From an uncultured Rhodospirillales bacterium (lineage in GTDB: Bacteria; Pseudomonadota; Alphaproteobacteria; Azospirillales; Azospirillaceae), in assembly GCA_903927615.1 (NCBI GenBank), contig CAIYNU010000073.1, positions 1 to 53,533 on the forward strand: a DNA stretch of 53,533 nucleotides, in the 5' to 3' direction. The translations under genes and the position numbers were made by a program. Positions 26,701 through 34,285 of the stretch are shown here, piece after piece. Below the pieces are notes generated by a model, which searched no databases, was not told the origin of the DNA, and saw only the letters and a program-made list of their open reading frames with translations. Positions within the stretch are counted from its first letter, which is position 1; each line of letters begins with the position of its first letter.

Positions 26701-27245
26701 CGCATCAGCTCCACATACAGCCGGTTCGGGAACAGACCGGTCAGGGTTTCCAGCGCCACCCGGGCGGCCTCGTCCTGGCCGCCGGCCAGCGCCCGACCGA
26801 CCGGCCCCAGGGGGCCTCCGGTCAGCGCGATCAGCCCGTCGGTCCGGGACTCCAGGGTCTCCAGCCCGACCTGGGGCGTTTCGGCGGCCTCGGTTTCCAG
26901 GTAAGCCTTGCTGACCAGCGCCATCAAGTTGGTGTAGCCGGTGGCGTTCTGGGCCAACAGCACCAGTTGGTCCGGCGGCAGCGGCTTGCCCGCCCCGGGT
27001 CCCGAGGCCGGACGCGGCCCGCTGCGGCGGATGTTGAGCTGGCAACCGATGATCGGTTGGACCCCGGCGTCCGAGGCCGCCAGCGCCAGTTCCAGCGCGC
27101 CGAACAGGTTACCGGAATCGGTGACGGCCACCGCCGGCATCGCCTGTTTCTGGCACAGCTTGACCAACTCCTTGATCTTGATCGCGCCTTCGGACAGCGA
27201 ATAGGCGGAGTGGACCCGCAAATGGACAAAATCGGCGTGGGGCAT
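23754..27245 (-). CDS. dnaE: DNA polymerase III alpha subunit
   Basis: The main replicative polymerase. The 1163-residue protein starts with a PHP domain (FVHLRVHSAYSLSEGAIK), has the catalytic MPDFDIDFCQDRRDEVI near residue 420, and the helix-hairpin-helix, OB-fold (TRTRMAGIVISRQERTAKSG) and C-terminal tau-binding regions in the usual order. Length is typical of DnaE1. Nothing appears missing. It reads leftward, 146 bases downstream of the epimerase gene, with repeat-rich DNA between. Confidence 0.97.
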   Translation of the reverse strand: MPHADFVHLRVHSAYSLSEGAIKIKELVKLCQKQAMPAVAVTDSGNLFGALELALAASDAGVQPIIGCQLNIRRSGPRPASGPGAGKPLPPDQLVLLAQNATGYTNLMALVSKAYLETEAAETPQVGLETLESRTDGLIALTGGPLGPVGRALAGGQDEAARVALETLTGLFPNRLYVELMRHSGAPAAVEDRIEPALVALAYTYNLPLVATNDCYFADAGMFEAHDALLCIAEGRYLAETDRRHLTPDHRFKSAAEMRALFADLPEAVDNTLVIARRCSFLLKPIKPILPPYPDALAAGQSEGLALRQQARAGLEVRLERQVYRPEMGVADRADAARRYRERLEFELDVIEGMKFPGYFLIVADFIRWAKEHGIPVGPGRGSGAGSVVAWALTITDLDPLRFGLLFERFLNPERVSMPDFDIDFCQDRRDEVIRYVQGRYGRDRVAQIITFGKLQARAVLRDVGRVLQLPLGQVDRICKLVPNNAANPVTLQQAIDGEPQLQQHRDSDPNVGRMMAMAMKLEGLYRHASTHAAGVVISDRPLDQLVALYRDPRSTMPVTQFNMKYVEQAGLVKFDFLGLKTLTVLQKGVELTGEAIDLANLPLDDEKTYALLGRAEATGVFQLESSGMRDVLRRLKPNRFEDIIALVALYRPGPMDNIPKYIRVKNGEEPADYLHPSLEAILKETFGIMIYQEQVMQIAQVLSGYTLGGADLLRRAMGKKIQSEMDAQRQLFVEGAKSRGVEAGQAGMIFDQVNKFAGYGFNKSHAAAYALVAYQTAWLKANHPVAFLAASMTLDLGNTDKLNVFRQELVRLGIRLLSPDINRSSGIFTVETLPGGDKAIRYALAAIKGVGAAAMAVLVEERERGGQYRDLYDFARRLDTKVINKRLLENMARAGAFDGLEPNRARVLASVETLMRYGQAATAERQSGQVSLFGTGGAGPSLTLPELVAAPPWDPLEKLKHEFDAIGFYLSAHPLDAYAVPLRRLEVVRVADLPGRLARGGATRTRMAGIVISRQERTAKSGNRFAFAQLSDASGVFEVTIFSELLATAREQLEAGKAVLLQVDIQRQGEDLRLTCQDIKPLDEVVATVAEGLRIVVRDPSPLPALKATLDQVGRGRARISIAVEIAPFREVEIDLPGSYAMAPRIRAALRNVAGVVEVIDL

Positions 27246-27289
27246 GGTCGGAGCTTTCGGCTGGTGGTGCGGCGGGGATTGACACGCCA

Positions 27290-27385
27290 GCCATACCGGG
27301 GGCGTTGTCCCAAGACCCCATCAGGGGCGTTGCCCCGGGACTCCACCCAAGGCCGGGGGCCTCCGGACACCATAACCCGAGGCCG
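27290..27385. repeat. GC-rich extragenic repeat cluster upstream of dnaE
   Basis: Two imperfect direct units with GGGGCGTTG cores (about 27299-27307 and 27325-27333) are followed by a third GC-rich segment containing GGCCGGGGGCC. The units form short hairpins such as GGGGC-GTT-GCCCC. They resemble the double-hairpin element at 30960-31001, so they look like members of a dispersed intergenic repeat family of this genome. Confidence 0.55.
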
Positions 27386-27391
27386 GGACCA

Positions 27392-28378
27392 CTACACACC
27401 GTAATGGGCGCGATACCAGGCCACGAAGCGGGGCACGCCGATTTCGATCGGGGTGGTGGGTTGGTAGCCCAGATGCTCCCGGGTCGCGGTGATGTCGGCG
27501 AAGGTCTGCTCGACGTCGCCGGGTTGCATCGGCGCGAATTCCTTGATCGCGGTGCGGCCGAGCGCCCGCTCCAGCAGCTCCACCAGCGTCATCAGGGATT
27601 CGGACTGGTTGTTGCCGATGTTGAACACCCGGTGAGGGGCGCCGGCCGGTCCGGAATCCGGCGGCGGCCGGTCGAGGGCCGCGACGACTCCGGTGACGAT
27701 GTCATCAATGAAGGTGAAGTCGCGTCGCATCTGGCCGTGATTGAAGATCGTGATCGGCTGCCCGTCCAGGATCGCCCGGCAGAATTTGAACAACGCCATG
27801 TCCGGCCGTCCCCACGGCCCATAGACCGTGAAGAAGCGCAGGCCGGTCTGGGGGATCCGGTACAGGTGGCTGTAGGTGTGGCTCATCAGCTCGTCGGCCT
27901 TCTTGGTCGCCGCGTAAAGCGAGACCGGATGGTCGACTCGGTCCTCCACGGCAAACGGCAGCTTGGTGTTGCCGCCATAGACCGAACTGGAGCTGGCATA
28001 AACCAGATGACGAAAGCCCGGCTGGTTCCGGCACCATTCCAGCACCACCAGATGGCCTAAAATATTGGCGCTGATGTAATCGAAGGGGTGGTCGATGGAA
28101 TGGCGGACGCCGGCCTGGGCCGCCAGATGGACGGCAGCGGTGATGGTGCCGGCGCCGCCGGCCAGCGTGGCATTGAACCGGTCCCGGTCGGCGAGATCCA
28201 CCCGATGGAAGGAAAAGTCCGGATGGGGGGACAATCGTGCGAGCCGGGCTTCCTTCAGGCGGACATCGTAATAGCTATTCAGATTATCGATGCCGATGAC
28301 GGTCTCGCCGCGGCCCAACAGCCGCTCGGCCACCTGGGAGCCGATGAAGCCAGCAACGCCTGTGACCAGAATGGCCAT
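27392..28378 (-). CDS. NAD-dependent sugar epimerase, UDP-glucuronate 4-epimerase type
   Basis: A 328-residue short-chain dehydrogenase-type epimerase. The Rossmann motif TGVAGFIG lies at 6-13, the catalytic YxxxK is Tyr155/Lys159, and Ser130-132 precede it. IDNLNSYYDVRLKEARL and GPWGRPDMALFKF are hallmarks of UDP-glucuronate 4-epimerases, which supply UDP-galacturonate for surface polysaccharide. The reading frame extends upstream to 28570, but ATG 28376-28378 is preceded by AGGAGTCC and starts the conserved fold. The upstream extension overlaps the zinc-finger gene and is not coding. Confidence 0.92.
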   Translation of the reverse strand: MAILVTGVAGFIGSQVAERLLGRGETVIGIDNLNSYYDVRLKEARLARLSPHPDFSFHRVDLADRDRFNATLAGGAGTITAAVHLAAQAGVRHSIDHPFDYISANILGHLVVLEWCRNQPGFRHLVYASSSSVYGGNTKLPFAVEDRVDHPVSLYAATKKADELMSHTYSHLYRIPQTGLRFFTVYGPWGRPDMALFKFCRAILDGQPITIFNHGQMRRDFTFIDDIVTGVVAALDRPPPDSGPAGAPHRVFNIGNNQSESLMTLVELLERALGRTAIKEFAPMQPGDVEQTFADITATREHLGYQPTTPIEIGVPRFVAWYRAHYGV

Positions 28379-28439
28379 CTGGACTCCTGCAATGTACGAG
28401 AGGGGGGTCGGAGTCCGACGGATCCGGAAGTGACGGGTG

Positions 28440-28616
28440 TTAGTGGCCGGCGACTCTGGCCCCCGCCCGCAGGACGAAATGCCGGCCGCAATAGGGGCAC
28501 TTGGCGTCGGGGCTTTTTTCCAAAGAGATATAGACCTTGGGGTGGCCCAACGAACCGCCGCCGCCGTCACAGCTCGCGGTCGTTGAGTCTACGGTAATCG
28601 TCTCGGTCGGCTGCAT
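28440..28616 (-). CDS. Small zinc-finger (zf-CHCC) protein, 58 residues
   Basis: Found by translating the minus strand between the epimerase and the hydrolase gene. The 58-residue product has Cys16, a GHPKVYISL segment, Cys40 and Cys43 (KCPYCG) and His46, the zinc-binding pattern of the zf-CHCC family that also includes the mitochondrial complex I subunit NDUFS6. A GGGAGCC ribosome site precedes the ATG. In alphaproteobacteria this protein is widespread and probably linked to complex I. It lies 61 bases upstream of the epimerase start on the same strand. Confidence 0.88.
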   Translation of the reverse strand: MQPTETITVDSTTASCDGGGGSLGHPKVYISLEKSPDAKCPYCGRHFVLRAGARVAGH

Positions 28617-28889
28617 CGCGTGGCTCCCTGCTTGTGATGGTGGTGTGGCGGTGCGGTGGTGCTATGGTCCGTGGGGCTTCGCCTGATTGACCGGCGGCTG
28701 CGCCGGATGATACCCAAAGAAGCGTTGCAATCAACGACTTTACGGCGCCGATGGGACAGGGTCGCGACAGAGGCGGGTGGCGTGGCCTCGGGATCGCCGA
28801 TCTCACCCTCAGGGAGGTGGACGTGGGCGCGTGTTCCCCCGAGCAGAGCAGGAACAAGCAGAGCCGGATCAAGCCGAGGGGAGCCGGCC

Positions 28890-29921
28890 ATGCGCCCGGT
28901 TAGCGGCGGCGGGCGTCCGCCGACCATCGGCTGGTGGCTGGGGTTGTTGGCGCTGTTCGGCTGCGCTTCCTCGGTTCAGACGCTGAACCAACCGATGGGG
29001 CCGCCACAGGGACCGCCCAGCTTCGGTGGCGATGCCGTGATCACCGCCGACGGCTATCGTTTGCCGCTTAAGGTGTGGCGTCCGGATGGCCCGGTGGTCG
29101 CGATGCTGTTGGCGGTGCATGGGTTTAACGATTACTCCCATGCCTACGCCAACGCCGGGCCGGTGTTTGCCCGTCATGGCATTCTGACGTTCGCCTACGA
29201 CCAGCGCGGCTTCGGCGCGACCCGGCACCCCGGCGTCTGGCCCGGCACGGCCACGCTGCTGGCCGATCTGCAAACCGTGGCCGGTCTGTTGTTGGAGCGT
29301 CATCCCGGCGTGCCGTTATACCTGCTGGGCGAGAGTATGGGCGGCGCGCTGGTGATGACCGCCCTGGCTGATCCGGTGCCGCCGGCTTCGCCCCTGGCCC
29401 GGGTCGCGGGGGCGGTCCTGGTGGCGCCGGCGGTGTGGGGGCGCGAGACCATGGCGCTGTTGCCGCGGTTGGCGTTGGCGGTGACCAATACGGTGGTACC
29501 GGGTATTGCTCTGATGGCGCCGCGCGAGCTGCGCATCCGTCCGTCGGATAATGACGAGATGTTACGCGCCTTCAGTCGGGACCCGCTGGTGATCAAAGCG
29601 ACTCGAGTCGACGCCATGAACGGGCTGGTCGAGCTGATGAGCGAGGCGCTCGCGTCGGCGCCGCGATTCCGGCTTCCAGCCCTGATCCTGTATGGGGTTC
29701 ATGATCAGATCTTGCCGCATGCGGCAATAGAACGCATGCTTTCAAGCCTGCCTGACGGTCGCCAGCGCATCGCCATTTACCGCAGTGGCTGGCATATGCT
29801 GCTGCGCGACCGCCAAGGGGACGTGGTGGTTGACGATATCGTGGCCTGGCTTCGCCAGCCCACCGCTCCGCTACCGAGCGGCGCGGACCGCAGGCCCCCC
29901 GCTCGTTTCGACGAACGCTAA
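28890..29921 (+). CDS. Lipoprotein alpha/beta hydrolase (monoacylglycerol lipase-like)
   Basis: A 343-residue serine hydrolase of the S33/monoacylglycerol-lipase group. The N-terminus has a hydrophobic segment (about 12-24) ending in LFGC, a lipobox with Phe at -2, so Cys25 is the likely lipidated residue. HGFNDY (78-83) supplies the oxyanion hole, GESMGG has nucleophile Ser149, and Asp in YGVHDQILP and His in SGWHMLLRD complete the triad. The ORF opens at 28656, but the ATG at 28890 gives a sensible signal and follows a GAGGGGAG ribosome site. The substrate is unknown. Confidence 0.87.
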   Translation: MRPVSGGGRPPTIGWWLGLLALFGCASSVQTLNQPMGPPQGPPSFGGDAVITADGYRLPLKVWRPDGPVVAMLLAVHGFNDYSHAYANAGPVFARHGILTFAYDQRGFGATRHPGVWPGTATLLADLQTVAGLLLERHPGVPLYLLGESMGGALVMTALADPVPPASPLARVAGAVLVAPAVWGRETMALLPRLALAVTNTVVPGIALMAPRELRIRPSDNDEMLRAFSRDPLVIKATRVDAMNGLVELMSEALASAPRFRLPALILYGVHDQILPHAAIERMLSSLPDGRQRIAIYRSGWHMLLRDRQGDVVVDDIVAWLRQPTAPLPSGADRRPPARFDER

Positions 29922-30453
29922 CTCCTTTCATTCCCAACAGTTTCGTGGGTGGACGGCTGCCTTCGGCAGCATCCCGTTCAGGCTGCGGCCCGGCCGAATC
30001 GCGGCGGGGTCGGCGCGTGCGTGCGTCGGCCGTTTGCAAGGCCGCGTCTGTCTGTGGCCCGCGTTTCCGTGGAAGACTTCAGGCATCCCGACAGATTGAG
30101 ATAGCGGGTTGCTTGTGCTGGCAACCTCGCATACACTGGTACCGGATAGCGTCTCTCCAGTGGGGTGCTGTCTTGGCGTTGGGCTCATTCGTATGGGTAC
30201 GCCCGAAGAAGCCGGTGAGCAGGTCCGGAGGCGCCGTTAAGGACGGGTGAGCAGTCAACAGCGGAAGCTCCGGTCAAAGGCGGAAGATAGTGTGAGTGGT
30301 ATGAATAGCCAGTAAGAGGTGATTTGAAAAAAAAAGAGCGCGCGATCCTTGTTTTTTTATGCTAATGATCTCACATGCTAATCACGACCGCGCCAATCGG
30401 GCATTAGGATGTTCCGTAGGGCCTGGCGGCGGCCGTTCACTCAAGAGGGTGGT
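29922..30453. other. Intergenic stretch of about 530 bases upstream of the XRE regulator
   Basis: No ORF here has a credible start, codon use or protein character. The right end is strikingly AT-rich (an A run and a T run around 30327-30360) and carries a pair of ATGCTAAT boxes. It probably holds the regulator's promoter. An unrecognised small RNA is possible. Confidence 0.5.
30359..30382 (+). promoter_or_regulatory. Paired ATGCTAAT boxes upstream of the XRE regulator
   Basis: ATGCTAAT occurs at 30359-30366 and again at 30375-30382, the starts 16 bases apart (about one and a half helical turns), about 72 bases before the regulator's start codon. Direct repeats in this position often form an autoregulatory operator; the link is inferred. 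Confidence 0.4.
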
Positions 30454-30939
30454 ATGATCAAGAAAGCCGAAGAGAGAGCCAAGCCTGTGCGCAAGGCGAA
30501 GCGGTCCATTGCCAAGGATGGTCCGAGTCCAATCGACGTTCACGTTGGTTCAAGGGTCCGGTTGCGTCGTACCCTGCTGGGAATGAGCCAGGAAAAGTTG
30601 GGCGAAGCGATCGGCCTGACCTTTCAACAGGTTCAAAAATACGAACGCGGCATGAACCGCATCAGCGCGTCGAAGCTCTGGAAGTTGTCGAACGTGCTTG
30701 ACGTGCCGGTGTCGTATTTCTTCGACGACCTTGGCGTCGACGAGGACGGCCAAGTTCCGACCTTGTTGGGCAGCGAACCCAGCAGTGGTGATACGCTGGC
30801 GCTGGATCCCATGGCGAAGCGTGAGACGCTGGAACTGGTTCGTGCCTACTACAAGATCGGCGATCCGCTGGTTCGTCGCCGGTTGTTCGAGTTGACCAAG
30901 GCTGCCGCTGGTGCCGGCGATCACACCGCGGTTGACTGA
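30454..30939 (+). CDS. XRE-family helix-turn-helix regulator
   Basis: A 161-residue DNA-binding protein. A basic N-terminal arm (1-25) precedes a Cro/C1-type helix-turn-helix (about 30-90: VHVGSRVRLRRTLLGMSQEK, then LTFQQVQKYERGMNRISASK), followed by an acidic linker and a helical C-terminal tail. This layout is common in alphaproteobacterial regulators of the PraR/PhrR kind. The ORF opens at 30409, but ATG 30454 has the ribosome site AGAGGGTGG. It probably controls its own transcription through the boxes upstream. Its targets are unknown. Confidence 0.87.
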   Translation: MIKKAEERAKPVRKAKRSIAKDGPSPIDVHVGSRVRLRRTLLGMSQEKLGEAIGLTFQQVQKYERGMNRISASKLWKLSNVLDVPVSYFFDDLGVDEDGQVPTLLGSEPSSGDTLALDPMAKRETLELVRAYYKIGDPLVRRRLFELTKAAAGAGDHTAVD

Positions 30940-30959
30940 TCGGCGTACACAAGATGTCT

Positions 30960-31001
30960 GGGGCGCATCGCCCCGGTGGGGTCCAGGGGCAAAGCCCCTG
31001 G
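30960..31001. terminator. Double hairpin between the XRE gene and msrA
   Basis: Two consecutive stems, GGGGCG-CAT-CGCCCC (30960-30974) and CCAGGGGC-AAA-GCCCCTGG (30983-31001), lie between convergent genes. A bidirectional terminator is likely. The second hairpin and the following GTCGCCGA resemble the hairpin in the CHAT-associated repeat (9352-9370). Confidence 0.6.
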
Positions 31002-31029
31002 TCGCCGACGGGTCCGGGTTGACCGGAAC

Positions 31030-31698
31030 TCAGGCCAGGGCGCAGGCGATTCCGGTGCCCCCCAGCCCGCAATAGCCCGCTGGGTTTTTCGCCAGATACT
31101 GCTGGTGATAGCCCTCGGCGCAATAAAACGGCGGGGCAGGGATGATGTCCGTGGTGATCGGTGCGTGACCGGCCCGGCCCAGCGCCTTGTCATAACGGTC
31201 GCGGCTGGCCGCAGCCTGCTCCTGTTGCTGGGCGGAGTGGGTGTGAATGCAGGAGCGATATTGGGTGCCGACATCGTTGCCCTGTCGCATGCCCTGGGTC
31301 GGATCGTGGCTTTCCCAAAACAGGGTCAGCAACGCGCGGTAGCTGATGGTGTTGGGATCAAACACCACCCGCACCACCTCGGCATGGCCGGTCCGGCCGC
31401 TGCACACCTCCTCGTAGGTCGGGTTCGGGGTATGGCCCCCGGCATAGCCGACCGCGGTGGTGTAGACGCCCGGCTGGGTCCAGTAGCGCCGCTCGGCCCC
31501 CCAAAAGCATCCCAAGCCGAACACCGCGATTTCGAGGCCGTCGGGAAAGGGCGGCTCCAGGGGGGCGCCGTTGACGAAGTGGCGTTCCGGCACCGGGATC
31601 GGTGTCGGGCGTCCCGGAAGCGCCCGGTCCGGGGTGATCAGGGTTGGGGCTGGTTTCAGGCTCCACATGGGCAGGGTCCGCCGGGGCTGTGACAACAT
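31030..31698 (-). CDS. msrA: Peptide methionine sulfoxide reductase A
   Basis: Repairs the S-epimer of oxidised methionine. The 222-residue protein has the catalytic Cys64 in GCFWGAE, the GYAGG segment, [12 protein letters not shown], and [19 protein letters not shown], with C-terminal Cys in GYCGLGG and ACALA able to act as resolving residues. The first 45 residues are a Pro-rich extension. A second Met at residue 11 is an alternative start, so the N-terminus is uncertain. Confidence 0.95.
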   Translation of the reverse strand: MLSQPRRTLPMWSLKPAPTLITPDRALPGRPTPIPVPERHFVNGAPLEPPFPDGLEIAVFGLGCFWGAERRYWTQPGVYTTAVGYAGGHTPNPTYEEVCSGRTGHAEVVRVVFDPNTISYRALLTLFWESHDPTQGMRQGNDVGTQYRSCIHTHSAQQQEQAAASRDRYDKALGRAGHAPITTDIIPAPPFYCAEGYHQQYLAKNPAGYCGLGGTGIACALA

Positions 31699-31723
31699 AA
31701 GCGATAGGGATATGGCGCCGGAG

Positions 31724-31762
31724 CCAGCGGCGTCCAGGGGCTGGGCTCCCGGACGCCGCTGG
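31724..31762. terminator. Hairpin between amtB and msrA
   Basis: Perfect 12-base outer arms CCAGCGGCGTCC / GGACGCCGCTGG enclose a GC-rich 15-base loop. It lies downstream of the leftward amtB gene and 25 bases before the msrA start, and could end amtB transcription. Confidence 0.5.
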
Positions 31763-31817
31763 GGCCGATGACGGGCCCAAACTCCAAACCGTTTGACGTG
31801 TGCTCGTCTAACGGTTT

Positions 31818-31851
31818 GATGCCCCTAGCTTTTTGATGCCCCTAGCTTTTT
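31818..31851. repeat. 17-base tandem repeat across the amtB stop codon
   Basis: The unit GATGCCCCTAGCTTTTT occurs at 31818-31834 and 31835-31851, with a shorter third match (GATGC) at 31852. The right-hand unit contains the amtB stop codon (31842-31844), and the left-hand unit duplicates it just downstream. Confidence 0.9.
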
Positions 31852-33077
31852 GATGCGTCGTCTTCGGGGTAGGCGGTGATGCGGTGGATCGCCAGGTCGG
31901 CGCCCCGCCGCTCCTTTTCGGCATCCAGCCGGATCCCCATGGTGAGCTTCAGGCCGCCGTAGACCAGCAAGCCGACCGCGAAGGCATAGCCGACGCCGGC
32001 CGCGGTGCCCACCAGTTGCGGCACCAACCCGACACCGCCCAAACCACCGAGCGCGGTCTGGCCGAACACCCCGCAGAGAAGGCCGCCGGTCATGCCGCAC
32101 AGGCCATGCAGGGGCCACACCCCGAGCACGTCGTCGATGCGCCAGTTATACTGACAGCGGTCAAACGCCCACACGAACAAAGCGCCGGCGATGCCCCCGG
32201 TGATCAGTGCGCCGATCGGATGCATCACGTCGGAACCGGCGCAGATGGCCACCAGGCCGGCGAGGGCGCCATTGTGAACGTAGCCGGGATCGCCGCGGCT
32301 GACGATCAGGGCGGCCAGGATGCCGCCGACCATCGCCATCAAGGAATTGAGCGCCACCAGCCCGGAAACGGCGTCCAGGGTCTGGGCGCTCATGACGTTG
32401 AAGCCGAACCAGCCCACCGAGAGAATCCAGGCGCCCAGGGCCAGGAACGGGATGTTCGAGGGCGGCATGGCCACCAGCGAGCCGTCCCGGCGATAGCGGC
32501 CGATACGGTTGCCGAGCATCAGCACGGCGCCCAACCCGATCCAGCCCCCCACCGCATGCACCACCACCGAGCCCGCGAAATCGTGGAACTTGTAGCCAAG
32601 GCTGGCTTCGAACCAGGCCTGGAGCCCGAATCGCTCGCCCCAGGCAAAGGCCTCGTAAAGCGGGTAGGCCAGGCCGACCAGCACCGAGGTGGCGATCAGT
32701 TGCGGGATGAACCGTGCGCGTTCGGCGATGCCGCCCGAGACGATGGCGGGGACCGCCGCGGCGAAGGTGGCGAGGAAGAAGAACTTGACCAGATCATAGC
32801 CGTGGGGCGCGAAGCTGTGCCCGGGAACGCTGGTCTGTCCCACCAGAACCGTGGCACTGACCAAAAAATCGACACCATAGGCGATGCCGTAACCGATAAA
32901 AAAATAGGCAAGGGTCGAGACCGCAAAGTCGGTCAAAATCTTGACCAGGGCATTGACCTGATTCTTTTTGCGTACGGTGCCGACCTCGAGGAAGGCAAAG
33001 CCGCAGTGCATGGCCAGGACCAACACCGCGCCCATCAAGATAAAGAGGACGTCACCGCCCGTTCTTGTCGCGTCCAT
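31842..33077 (-). CDS. amtB: Ammonium transporter
   Basis: An 11-helix membrane channel for ammonium uptake. The 411-residue protein shows the conserved helix segments CGFAFLEVGTVRKKNQVN, the pore histidine region FHDFAGSVVVHAVGGW and the second pore histidine in GVWPLHGLCGMTGGL, plus the SVGWFGFN helix. No glnK is adjacent on either side, unlike the usual glnK-amtB pair. The stop codon lies within a 17-base tandem repeat. In a diazotroph it recaptures ammonium leaking from the cell. Confidence 0.95.
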   Translation of the reverse strand: MDATRTGGDVLFILMGAVLVLAMHCGFAFLEVGTVRKKNQVNALVKILTDFAVSTLAYFFIGYGIAYGVDFLVSATVLVGQTSVPGHSFAPHGYDLVKFFFLATFAAAVPAIVSGGIAERARFIPQLIATSVLVGLAYPLYEAFAWGERFGLQAWFEASLGYKFHDFAGSVVVHAVGGWIGLGAVLMLGNRIGRYRRDGSLVAMPPSNIPFLALGAWILSVGWFGFNVMSAQTLDAVSGLVALNSLMAMVGGILAALIVSRGDPGYVHNGALAGLVAICAGSDVMHPIGALITGGIAGALFVWAFDRCQYNWRIDDVLGVWPLHGLCGMTGGLLCGVFGQTALGGLGGVGLVPQLVGTAAGVGYAFAVGLLVYGGLKLTMGIRLDAEKERRGADLAIHRITAYPEDDASKS

Positions 33078-33455
33078 GGGACTCCTGTTTGATTGGTGTG
33101 TCGCCGCAAAGGCTCCGGGAATGTGCCGGCCCTGCTATCAAATCGCGCAGCGGTGCTCAAGTCGCGGCCTGATAATGGTCATTTAATATGCATTCGGCTG
33201 CCCTTTCAGGAGGCATTTCGCTGGTGATCGGTTGAGCATGCGCCCACCGTACGGTCGGGAACCGGTCATGGTCCCGGGAGCGTGCCGGTCCTGCGCTCCC
33301 GAGTCGCCGCGGCCGGCAACGGCGGCGGGCCGGATGCCGGCGGTCCTTGCAATCGTTCGGGCGGCTGGGTAGGGTCTGGCTCAGTCGCCGCCAGCCGCTG
33401 ACGTCATCGTCGCCGCCGGTTTTTTTCTGTTTCTGTTTGAACTGCGAGCGCCGCC
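33078..33455. other. Divergent promoter region between amtB and purQ
   Basis: About 380 bases without a gene. It must hold the amtB (leftward) and purQ (rightward) promoters. A weak -24/-12-like match for amtB lies on the minus strand around 33188-33205, but its -24 half is poor. No purS gene, often next to purQ, is present. Confidence 0.5.
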
Positions 33456-34118
33456 ATGAAGGCCGCCGTCATCGTCTTCCCCGGTTCGAATTGTGATCGT
33501 GATGTTGCGGTGGCGCTGGCTCAGGCCACGGGCGCCGCGCCGCTCATGGTCTGGCATCACGCGGGCGAACTGCCCGCCGTTGATCTGATTGTGTTGCCCG
33601 GCGGATTTTCCCATGGCGATTATCTGCGAAGCGGCGCCATGGCCGCCCGGGCCCCGATCATGCGAGCGGTGGCCGAGCGCGCCGCCGCCGGGGTTCGGGT
33701 GCTCGGCATCTGCAACGGGTTTCAGATTCTGACCGAAGCCGGGTTGCTGCCCGGGGCGCTGATGCGCAATGCCGGGCTCAAATTCATTTGCCGCACGGTG
33801 GGTTTGCGGGTCGAGCGCGCCGATAGCGCCTTTACCGCGGCCTATCGGGTCGGGCAGGAGATCGCCCTGCCCATCGCACACGCCGACGGCAATTTCTTCG
33901 CCGATGACGAGACGCTGAAGCGGGTGGAGGGCGAGGGGCAGGTGGCGTTTCGCTACCTGGACAATCCCAATGGGTCGGCCCACGATATCGCCGGCGTTTT
34001 GAACCGGGGCGGTACCGTTTTGGGGTTGATGCCGCACCCTGAACGGGCCTCGGAGCCGGCCCACGGCGGCACCGACGGCCAGGCTTTGTTCCAAGGTCTG
34101 GTGGCGGCGCTGAGCTAG
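33456..34118 (+). CDS. purQ: Phosphoribosylformylglycinamidine synthase, glutaminase subunit
   Basis: Delivers ammonia from glutamine to PurL in purine synthesis. The 220-residue class I amidotransferase has the catalytic Cys86 in GICNGFQIL and the His/Glu pair in MPHPERASE near 190. purL follows 167 bases downstream. The third subunit, PurS, is not in the immediate neighbourhood. Confidence 0.96.
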   Translation: MKAAVIVFPGSNCDRDVAVALAQATGAAPLMVWHHAGELPAVDLIVLPGGFSHGDYLRSGAMAARAPIMRAVAERAAAGVRVLGICNGFQILTEAGLLPGALMRNAGLKFICRTVGLRVERADSAFTAAYRVGQEIALPIAHADGNFFADDETLKRVEGEGQVAFRYLDNPNGSAHDIAGVLNRGGTVLGLMPHPERASEPAHGGTDGQALFQGLVAALS

Positions 34119-34285
34119 GGCCGGCACGGTTCAAGGTGCCCATGCCGCCGCAGGCGGGCGCGACGCCCGCGGTTCCGGCGCGATGCTGCCTTCCGGTAGG
34201 CGCACTGGCGGCGACGCGAGGGCGATGCTAGCTTGCCCCGGTAAGCCCCCGCCCATCCCGTTTCCCGACAGGGTCCCGAATCAGC

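Noticed and set aside
33188-33205. Sigma-54-like promoter for amtB on the minus strand
   Set aside because: GG and GC spacing fits, but the rest of the -24 half is poor and there is no enhancer-like site to support it.
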